The notes beneath the pieces were generated by a model. That model did not search any database. It worked only from the letters and a program-made list of their open reading frames with translations, and was not told the origin of the DNA. Positions 54,697 to 62,481 of a stretch of 64,000 bases of DNA are shown here, one piece after another; positions within the stretch are counted from its first letter, which is position 1; every line of letters starts with the position of its first letter. The position numbers were made by a program, and so were the translations under genes. The DNA comes from Chitinophagaceae bacterium (GTDB taxonomy: Bacteria; Bacteroidota; Bacteroidia; Chitinophagales; Chitinophagaceae), in assembly GCA_016713085.1 (NCBI GenBank), contig JADJPV010000001.1, positions 1,571,001 to 1,635,000 on the forward strand. The letters are read 5' to 3'.

Positions 54697-56404
54697 TCAG
54701 CAAATCCTCGGCAATTGTTCACCAGTTAAATAATTCACCACACGTCTTCCGCCAATACGACTCTTCATCAACACTTTACCGTGATGTTCATCAACTACTT
54801 CACCAATAATAGCGGCTGAAGTAAAATCCTTCTCTTTTTTCAGCTGATATAAAAAACTTTCGGCAATTAATGGATTTACAATTGCAATAAAAATTCCTTC
54901 ATTAGCGACATATAATGGATCAAGCCCAAGCATTTCACAGGCACCTTCCACCTGTTCATCAACGGGAATTTGTTTTTGATCGAGCAGGTAACCTAACTGT
55001 GTCATCCCCGCCACTTCATTTAACACAGAAGCAACACCACCACGTGTAGGATCACGCATGAAATGAATATTGGCTCCAAATAAATCGAATAGCTGCTGGG
55101 TAATATGATTCAGGTTTCTTGTATCGCTTTCAATGGTTGTTTCAAATTCCAATCCTTTACGTAAGCTCATGATGGCAATACCATGTGCAGCCATTGGTCC
55201 GCTGATGATGATCTTGTCACCGGGTTTGATGCGGTTGTGATGAATATTTGCTTTGGGATGAACAAGACCAATGCCGCTTGTATTCACAAAGATCTTATCG
55301 CCTTTCCTTTCTCCACCACTTTCGTATCACCTGTAACAATCTTCCACCTGCTTTTAAAGCAGCTTTTTTATCTTACTAATATTTCCCAGAATTCAATGAT
55401 GGGTAAACCTTCTTCCATATAAAAGCCAGCGAATAATTTCGGTTCTTGCTCAACACATGTCAAGATCTTTACTGTTCCATTAATTGCCAGTTCACCAATA
55501 TTTCCACCAGAAAAACCTTCAAGAGAGAATGGATAACATAACCGCCAGTATCATTTCGCAGGCACCTTCCCCTGTTCAATTCAAAACAGCAACTTGTTGT
55601 TGATCAAGCAGATCACTTTTCAACACATCAAATACGCCACTTTTTAACAACCGTTAGAAACAATCCACCACCACGAGTAAGATCTAATATAAAATCGAAT
55701 TTTGATCCAAATAAATCGAGTAACTGTTTTTTAATTTTAAATTCAGGTTTCTTGTATCGCTCACAATAGGTTATTCCAGAATTCGAATCCTTTCAGTGAA
55801 CTTATTCTAGTCATACCGTATGTGCAGCCATTTGGTCCTTTAACTAATGATCTTGTCGAGGGGACCATTTTCGGTTGTGGTGAAAATTTGCTTAGAAGAT
55901 TTGAACAAGACCAATTGCACTTAGTAATTCACAAAATTTTATCCACCTCTCCTTTTTCTCCACGACTTTTGCGTATCGCCTTTAAACCAATCTCTGCGCC
56001 AGCTTCAGGTGCTAAATAACTGTTGATGCTTATTAATATTTCCCAATTTTATTGTATGGTTGGAAACCTTATTAATTATAAAAGCAAGTGAATTCAACTA
56101 TTTCGCCTTTGTAACCACCTGTGCCAAAATCCATTATATCTCGTTCCATTAACTGCCAGTTCACCAAAATTTCCACCTGGAAAAAAAACTAGGAGAAAAA
56201 GAGTCCATTTGTCGGTTCTCATTTTTAGCAATTTTTCCATTTAATTTTAAAATCCATCACCGTCATGCTAGTGATCAAGCCTATCATTTTTTTACCTTCA
56301 AAACCCACTTTGTAACAATCTTTTTGTTAACAAACCACGGCTTCCATGACCAATGTAAAAATAAAAATCGAATTGGGGTATAAATAGTTTTCACTTAATC
56401 TCAT
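54697..56404 (-). pseudogene. hypE: HypE, tandemly duplicated and heavily degraded
   Basis: HypE dehydrates the thiocarboxamide on its C-terminal Cys to the cyano ligand of the Fe site. The clean part is 54697-55300: IGLVHPKANIHHNRIKPGDK, MRDPTRGGVASVLNEVAGM and the C-terminal LPRIC with the catalytic Cys. Upstream, the frame is broken every few dozen bases. The start ATG at 56404 overlaps the hypD stop; a first copy runs to about 55670 (GHGSRGLLT, GGNFGELAVNG, SDTRNLNL recognisable). There a TRGG-like join enters a second copy near its N-terminus (GGNIGELAING, FYMEEGLPII), which leads into the clean part. The total length of 1.7 kb compares with about 1.0 kb expected. Confidence 0.85.
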
Positions 56405-57513
56405 ACTGCTTCTGTTAATTCTTCTTCTTCTACTCCCTGGTAATGATAATAAGCTGCACATGCACCTTCACTGCTTACCATTGGCGCACCCAATGGATGT
56501 TCGGGATTACATTTTTTTCCAAAGTGCGGACATTGAAAAGGCTTCTTCAATCCTTTCATAATTTCTCCACTGATGCATTCATTCGTTCCGTCAACTGCTG
56601 TTTCACCAAGATCAAATTTAATACGTGCATTGAATCGTTTGTATTCATCATTCAGCTCATATCCGCTGTTGGGAATTTGTCCGATACCACGCCAGCTTCT
56701 GTCGGCAATATCAAACACTTCATGAATGGTTTCCTGTGCAATCAAATTTCCTTCACGCTGTACAGCACGCACATATTGATTCTCTACTTCAAACATTCCC
56801 TTTTCAAGCTGATGAACAGCCATCAATACTCCCTGCAATAAATCAACTGGTTCAAAACCTGTTACAACAATCGGCGTTTGATATTTTTCAGCAACCGGGT
56901 AATATTCTTCCATGCCCATGATACTGCACACATGACCGGCGGCAAGAAAGGCATCAATTTTATTTTCAGGATCACCAAGTATTGCTTCCATTGCCGGTGG
57001 CACCAGTACATGCGATGCAAGGATACTGTAGTTATGTACATTCATTTTAGCAGCATGCACAACACTCAGTGCATTTGCCGGAGCAGTTGTTTCAAAACCT
57101 ACTGCAAAAAATACCACTTCTTTATCTGGATTTTGTTGAGCAAGTGTTACAGCTTCCAATGGTGAATAAAGAATCCGTACATCAGCACCTTCTGCTTTTG
57201 CTTCAAGCAAACTTTTTTTGTTGCCGGGTACACGCAGCATATCACCAAATGAACAAAGGATCACATTTGTCATTTCACTTAGCAGAATGGCTTCATCAAT
57301 AATTCCAATGGGTGTAACACAAACCGGACAGCCCGGTCCGTGTACCATGGTAATTTCTTTGGGCAGCATTTCAAGAATGCCATTCTTCACCAGGCTATGT
57401 GTTTGCCCGCCGCAAATTTCCATAATGGTCCATGGTTTTGTAGTAATGCGGTGCAGCTCTTCTGCAAACTGGTGCACCAACTCAGGGTCACGATATTCTG
57501 ATAAATATTTCAT
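56401..57513 (-). CDS. hypD: Hydrogenase maturation protein HypD
   Basis: HypD is the [4Fe-4S] scaffold on which the Fe(CN)2CO moiety is assembled with HypC. The protein has 370 residues. Signature motifs: IMEICGGQTHSLVKNGI, VHGPGCPVCVTPIG, CSFGDMLRVPGNKKSL, FAVGFETTAPANALSV, and the C-terminal cluster ligands QCPHFGKKCNPEHPLGAPMV with ACAAYYHY. It lies 1 bp from hypC. Intact. Confidence 0.95.
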   Translation of the reverse strand: MKYLSEYRDPELVHQFAEELHRITTKPWTIMEICGGQTHSLVKNGILEMLPKEITMVHGPGCPVCVTPIGIIDEAILLSEMTNVILCSFGDMLRVPGNKKSLLEAKAEGADVRILYSPLEAVTLAQQNPDKEVVFFAVGFETTAPANALSVVHAAKMNVHNYSILASHVLVPPAMEAILGDPENKIDAFLAAGHVCSIMGMEEYYPVAEKYQTPIVVTGFEPVDLLQGVLMAVHQLEKGMFEVENQYVRAVQREGNLIAQETIHEVFDIADRSWRGIGQIPNSGYELNDEYKRFNARIKFDLGETAVDGTNECISGEIMKGLKKPFQCPHFGKKCNPEHPLGAPMVSSEGACAAYYHYQGVEEEELTEAV

Positions 57514-57514
57514 A

Positions 57515-57832
57515 TTACAGATGTGCTTTCAGTGGTTTTAAAACAGCTTCTGTTGAATGCAGTTTTTCAACTTCGTTCAATTCTTTATCCTTCAGTTCCT
57601 CTAACTCTCCTATCTGTTTTAAGTATTCAAAAGTTTTGTGTGCCTCTTCTTCATCTACTTTACTGATGGCAACACCCACATGAACCAGCACATAATCATT
57701 TACTTCTGCTTCGGGTACCATGCAGAGATTGATTTCTTTCATGATACCGCCGAATGAAACTTTTCCCATGCGGAAGGTTTCATAGAGCTGAGCAGTGATA
57801 GAAATAATTTTTCCCGGAATTGCTAAACACAT
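57515..57832 (-). CDS. hypC: Hydrogenase maturation chaperone HypC
   Basis: This 105-residue protein begins MCLAIPGKIISI, the invariant start whose Cys2 binds the Fe(CN)2CO unit. The beta-barrel core (MGKVSFGGIMKEINLCMVPE, VNDYVLVHVGVAISKVDEEE) is typical. The C-terminal tail is longer than average (about 20 residues beyond the core). It carries the precursor from HypD to the large subunits. It sits between hypF and hypD. Confidence 0.95.
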   Translation of the reverse strand: MCLAIPGKIISITAQLYETFRMGKVSFGGIMKEINLCMVPEAEVNDYVLVHVGVAISKVDEEEAHKTFEYLKQIGELEELKDKELNEVEKLHSTEAVLKPLKAHL

Positions 57833-57848
57833 AAGTTTCGTTTTTAAT

Positions 57849-60164
57849 TTAATTCGTTACTGCCTGCAGCAGGTTCCTGTTATTTTTTACTGATGAAAAA
57901 TGTACAAAGGCCAACTGACCAAATGAAATACATTCATCGTTAGGTGATAACTGCTGATGAAAAAATAATTCATAGTTTTCTTTTAACCGGTCAGTGAGCA
58001 AATCAACCAGCAAAGCATTTTGCATTACACCGCCACTGAATGCAATCTTTTTTCACGTTGGCATTCATCGCCATCTGTTCAACCAGGTACGCCAGTGAAA
58101 GATGAACCTTATACGCAATGTTTTCTTTTGGCACCTGTTGTTTTAAATCACTCATTAACTGCCCTGTCATTTTTTGCCACTCAATTTTATTTCCTGACAG
58201 AGAGAATTCATAAGTCTCTGTTCCCGGATGTTTGCATTGAAGTGCCAATGCTTCCAGTTTCATAGCGGCCTCACCTTCATAACGTACGGTATCAGCTATT
58301 CCAAGCAAAGAAGCAATTCCATCAAGGAAACGCCCCATACTTGATGTATAAACAGGTTGCAGATTAATATGCAGTTGATTTCTGAAATGACTCCATTCGG
58401 CTGATGTAAATTTTTCTCTGAGGAGATTAACTGCGTCATTATCCGAATCAAAAAGAGAAAGTGCAGATAAACGTGGTTCTCTTGCCATTTTATCTCCCAT
58501 CAAGATACTGAAATAGTTCAGCTGCGCAAAGTGCTTCATCCGGTTATTAACGTATGTGAAAAACTCACTGCCCCAGATATTTCCATCCGAACCATAACCG
58601 GTGCCATCCCAAATAACTCCCAGTACCGTTTCTTCAGTTTCCAGTAAATTATTTTCCGCTAATACAGCTGCAAAATGTGCCTCATGGTGCTGTACTTCAA
58701 CAAGAGGAATTGCATTTTCAGCTGCATAATTTTTCCCGTTTCTGTTATGGAGTAGCCGCGATGCTTATCAACAATGCAGGCATCTGCTTCAAAACGGAGC
58801 AACCTGCTTATATGATTAAGTGTATGCTTATAGCTTAACTGTGCATCATAACTTCCCTGGTCGCCCAGGTACTGACTGATATAACAACGGTTATTTTGAA
58901 AGAGAGCAAAACTGCTTTTCAATTCTGCACCCATCGCAATGATTTGTGTCTCGTTATCAGAAAATGGAACAGGATAAAAATTCGGTGCCAATCCTCTTGA
59001 ACGGCGCAGAATAATTTTTTGCTGATGAACAGGTGTAAACTGCATCACGCTGTCATCCTGCGGTACAACAATTTCCCGTTCGTAGGTTAAAACAAAATCT
59101 GCAACCTCTCCAAGATATTCAAGCGCTTCATCATCGTTATAAATAATTGGCGAACCGCTGATATTGCCGCTTGTTGCAATCAATGGTTTATTAAACTGTT
59201 CTGCAATTAAAGCCAGCAATGGTGAATAGGGAAGCATTACTCCAATTTTATGCAGACCCGGAGCAATTATATCTGCACAGATACCAGAAGTTGGTTTTTC
59301 TTTTAGCTGACATAATACGATGGGAGCCACAATACTTTGCAATGCTTCTTTTTCTTTTTCATTCACCAACACATCTTTTTCAACCGATTGAATGGAAGGG
59401 TATAAAACCGCCAGGGGTTTTGAAGGCCGCTGTTTCCGTTCACGCAGGGTATTGATGGCAAAATAATTGGCAGCATCGGCCATAAGCAGGTAACCACCAA
59501 TTCCTTTTACTGCAATGGTATGTCCGTTTTGTAATGCATCTTTCAGCATTACAAAAATGCAATCATAATCGTTGCACACATTTTCACCGTCATTGTTATA
59601 TAAGTGCATGGGAATGCCGCACTCTTCACAGGAATTTGTTTGACTGTAATACCGACGGTGTAGAGGATTATGATATTCTTCCCTGCATTGCCAGCATTGT
59701 TCATACTCTTCCATTGTTGTATTGGGCCGGTCGTATGGCAAGGAAGTAATAATGGAATAGCGTGGGCCGCATTTAGTACAGGTGATAAAGGGGTAATGAT
59801 AGCGACGGTTTTTTTGATCAAACAATTCGCTTCTGCATTCTTCGCACAAACCAAAATCGGGAGTGATCATTAATTCAGGATGCTGATGTTCTTCACTTTC
59901 ACGGATGCTGAATTCATTGAACTGCTGCAAAGCAATTAAACCAGCATCATGATGCGTAATGATGGCATTGGCAGGAGGATGATCAATAAGAGTTTTATAA
60001 AATTCTTTAAGCAGAGGTTCTTCCGCCGTAGCGGTAATATGTACACCGTTTGTTGAATTCGATACAGTTCCTTTCAGCTTCAGTTCTTCAGCAAGACGGT
60101 ACACATATGGACGAAAGCCCAAACCCTGTACCATTCCACTGATATGAATATGCCAAGACTGCAT
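57849..60164 (-). pseudogene. hypF: HypF carbamoyltransferase, two homopolymer frameshifts
   Basis: HypF makes the carbamoyl donor for the CN ligands. Domain order: acylphosphatase (HISGMVQGLGFRPYVYRLAE), zinc fingers (CEECRSEL, FITCTKCGPRYS, CWQCREEY, CEECGIPM), YrdC-like domain (VKGIGGYLLMADAAN, IATSGNISGSPIIYND) and Kae1-like domain. The frame breaks in an A-run (minus strand) at 58730-58734, one base short, and again at 58048-58053, one base long. Correcting both gives 771 residues, with VQHHEAHFAAVLAEN, GVIWDGTGYGSDGNIWG and AFSGGVMQNALLVDLL, ending at 57849. Both errors are in homopolymers and cancel out. Confidence 0.88.
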
Positions 60165-60215
60165 TTGTATAAATTTTCAACACTGAATGTTGTTCTTTGT
60201 TTTTCAATAAGCAGA

Positions 60216-60708
60216 TTAGACCAGGGCTGTCTGTTCAACTTTTTGTTTCAGCCAGTTGTACCAAACAGTTAATCCATCTCCTTTATAAGCACTCACTTCA
60301 ATAAATACAAGAGAAGGGTTTATTTTTTTTGCATTTTCTTTAAAAGCTTCCACACTGAAGGGAACATAAGGTAAGAGATCGGTTTTGTTGATGATGCAAA
60401 CATGTGAACTGTAAAACATATCCGGATACTTCAGTGGTTTATCATCACCTTCTGTAACTGAAGCAAAGCAGGGTTGTTTTACCAGAACCGGGGGAGCTGA
60501 CAAGGTTGAGAGCGAGAATATTCTTTGCTTCAAAGTAACCACGGTTGCGCTGTGCCAGCAGGTTGTTTTGATGCAGTACATCCTGTTCCACATCCACCAC
60601 TTTTTTATGATGAGTATGATCATGGGGATGCCCGTGATCATGTGCATGATCGCTTACATCATGCATAGTAACATTTCCGTTTGAATCACAACCGCAGGTA
60701 GCACACAT
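60216..60708 (-). pseudogene. hypB: HypB nickel GTPase with internal deletion
   Basis: HypB is the GTPase that helps insert nickel. The N-terminus has the high-affinity nickel motif MCATCGCDS and a His-rich stretch (DHAHDHGHPHDHTHH). The P-loop LVSSPGSGKTTLL is intact. Directly after it, at about 60461-60472, the sequence jumps to SVTEGDDKPLKYPDMFYSSH in another frame. Some 70 residues are absent, including the metal-binding Cys-His segment and the switch regions. The remaining part has INKTDLLPYV for guanine recognition. The locus is about 490 bp against 700 or more expected. Either a real deletion or an assembly gap. Confidence 0.87.
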
Positions 60709-60742
60709 GTTTTAAATATTTAAGTTATACGTATAATAACAA

Positions 60743-61084
60743 TCAGGTAACGACCAGCGACTTTACCCTTAATTCTTTTCCTTTTTGTACGGAGATGAAA
60801 TGTTTGCCGCAAACAGGGCAGGGATCGTACAACTGATGAACGGGGAATGCGGCATCACATTCCATACACAAACCTTCGCCGGGTATTTTATTAATTACCC
60901 TTTCTGCATTGTTGAGTACCGTATCTTTTACTGCCTGCTGCCAGGCAAAATCAAAAGCCTGTTCTTCAATGCCACTCAGTTCGCCAATATCCAGTTCAAT
61001 TTCATCTACTGAAACAGCATTTGCTTTTTTAGCCTGCTGTTCAGCAATATCAATGATGCTCATCACAATGGAGAGCTCATGCAT
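60743..61084 (-). CDS. hypA: HypA nickel chaperone (hyp operon copy)
   Basis: This 113-residue zinc/nickel protein starts MHELSIVMSIIDIAEQQAKK, with the nickel-binding His2, and has the zinc site GLCMECDAAFPV / CPVCGKHFISV. ELDIGELSGIEEQAFDFAW is typical. It works with HypB to load nickel into the large subunits. Its ATG overlaps the stop of a small upstream frame (TAATG). Intact, unlike the copy at 40058. Confidence 0.95.
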   Translation of the reverse strand: MHELSIVMSIIDIAEQQAKKANAVSVDEIELDIGELSGIEEQAFDFAWQQAVKDTVLNNAERVINKIPGEGLCMECDAAFPVHQLYDPCPVCGKHFISVQKGKELRVKSLVVT

Positions 61085-61155
61085 TACTGCTGTTTTTGCT
61101 TTTTAGCATCATGTATTTCCTTGCTTCTTCCAAGGAAGAAAATCACAACAGCCAT
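61084..61155 (-). CDS. Small single-helix membrane protein upstream of hypA
   Basis: A minus-strand frame ends in a TAA that overlaps the hypA start (TAATG). From the ATG at 61155 it gives 23 residues (MAVVIFFLGRSKEIHDAKKQ to the end); the open frame extends to about 61189 with further hydrophobic residues (SPSHLVFLFLA) but has only GTG/TTG-type starts there. The pattern is a single TM helix followed by a basic tail. Translational coupling to hypA is the main support. No family is recognised. Confidence 0.4.
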   Translation of the reverse strand: MAVVIFFLGRSKEIHDAKKQKQQ

Positions 61156-61236
61156 CGCAAGAAACAAAAACACCAGGTGACTTGGGCTGATGGATTAAGC
61201 GAGATCAATTTTAGACGAACCTTGAAAAAGAGGCAA

Positions 61237-61248
61237 TGACTACAGTCA
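61237..61248. promoter_or_regulatory. Dyad TGACTACAGTCA in the divergent hypA / group 1 hydrogenase promoter
   Basis: Perfect TGACT/AGTCA arms lie between the divergent hyp operon and hydrogenase genes. The TGAC/GTCA half-sites resemble those at 29690-29704. The regulator is unknown. Confidence 0.35.
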
Positions 61249-61329
61249 CCGCATGTGCTAACGAGTGTCATTACAAGAGAAAAATGAGATTTTCATCTTT
61301 AAGAATCTTTCCATCTTCAAACTCTAATT

Positions 61330-62457
61330 ATGCCAACGATTGCCGAAAAACAAATGCCCACCTATTACGAAGAGGTGGTGCGAAAAGGGTATTCCCGAAG
61401 AGATTTTGCAAAATTCTGTGCTATGATGAGTGCCTATATGGGCTTAAGTCAGGCAGGTCTGGGGCAGGTTACCGAAGCATTGAAAACCAAGCCCCGTCTT
61501 CCTGTTGTATGGTTGCATTTCCAGGAATGTACCTGTTGCAGCGAAAGTTTTATCCGTTCCTCTCACCCAATGGTGGCTGATATTTTACTGGATAAGATTT
61601 CACTCGATTATACAGAAACCTTAATGGCAGCATCCGGCTTCCAGGCAGAAGAAGCATTAAAAAACACAATGACCAAATACAAAGGTCAATATATCTTATG
61701 TGTAGAAGGAAGTGTTCCAGTAGCTGCCGATGGTGTGTATTGTATGATTGGCGGAAAAACTTCTATGCAGATTCTGGAGGAAGCTGCAGAAGGTGCTGCT
61801 GCAATTATTGCATGGGGCAGTTGCGCAAGCAATGGCTGTGTGCAGTCAGCAAAACCAAATCCAACATCTGCAACTCCTATTCATAAACTGGTAAAAGGGA
61901 AGCCGATCATTAAAGTGCCCGGCTGTCCTCCGATTGGTGAAGTGATGGCAGGAGTAATTGTTCATTACTTAACCTTTGGAACAATTCCTGAATTAGACAG
62001 AATGGGAAGACCCAAAGCATTTTACAGCAAACGTGTTCATGATTCATGTTACCGTCGCCCGTATTATGATGCCGGTTTGTTTGTTGAAACATTTGATGAC
62101 GAAAATTCCAAAAAAGGATATTGCTTATATAAAGTTGGTTGTAAAGGACCTTCCACCTACAATGCCTGCGGTGTAATGAAATGGAATAACGGAACAAGTT
62201 TCCCGATTCAATCAGGTCATCCCTGTATTGGTTGCAGCGAAGAAAATTTCTGGGATAACGGAAGATTGTACGATCGTGGCTCTTCGTTCCCCGGATTTGG
62301 TATTGAAGCCAATACTGACACATTAGGTAAAGTAGCATTAGGTGTAACTGCTGCTGCCATTGTCGGTCATGCTATCGCAACCAATGTGAGTAAGTATAAA
62401 CTCATTCACAAGCTTGAAGAAGAAGGAAAAGAAAGCGAGCATGAATTAAAATCATAA
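61330..62457 (+). CDS. [NiFe]-hydrogenase small subunit, group 1, O2-tolerant type
   Basis: The protein has 375 residues with a twin-arginine signal (GYSRRDFAKFCAMM), so the folded dimer is exported. Proximal-cluster cysteines are Cys67, 69, 70, 165, 170 and 199 (ECTCCSES, WGSCASNGC, VPGC). Cys69 and Cys170 are the two extra residues that build the [4Fe-3S] cluster of O2-tolerant group 1d enzymes; the numbering is offset by exactly 50 from Ralstonia HoxK. Distal and medial ligands lie in HDSCYRR, GYCLYKVGCKGPS and HPCIGCSEENFW. A C-terminal TM helix (VALGVTAAAIVGHAIA) anchors it. Intact. Confidence 0.94.
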   Translation: MPTIAEKQMPTYYEEVVRKGYSRRDFAKFCAMMSAYMGLSQAGLGQVTEALKTKPRLPVVWLHFQECTCCSESFIRSSHPMVADILLDKISLDYTETLMAASGFQAEEALKNTMTKYKGQYILCVEGSVPVAADGVYCMIGGKTSMQILEEAAEGAAAIIAWGSCASNGCVQSAKPNPTSATPIHKLVKGKPIIKVPGCPPIGEVMAGVIVHYLTFGTIPELDRMGRPKAFYSKRVHDSCYRRPYYDAGLFVETFDDENSKKGYCLYKVGCKGPSTYNACGVMKWNNGTSFPIQSGHPCIGCSEENFWDNGRLYDRGSSFPGFGIEANTDTLGKVALGVTAAAIVGHAIATNVSKYKLIHKLEEEGKESEHELKS

Positions 62458-62481
62458 TTATTCCAACTTATAATCATTTAT

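Noticed and set aside
55300..56400. A novel non-coding or unknown element between hypE and hypD
   Set aside because: Reading the minus strand in all frames recovers HypE motifs in order, twice, so the stretch is degraded hypE sequence.
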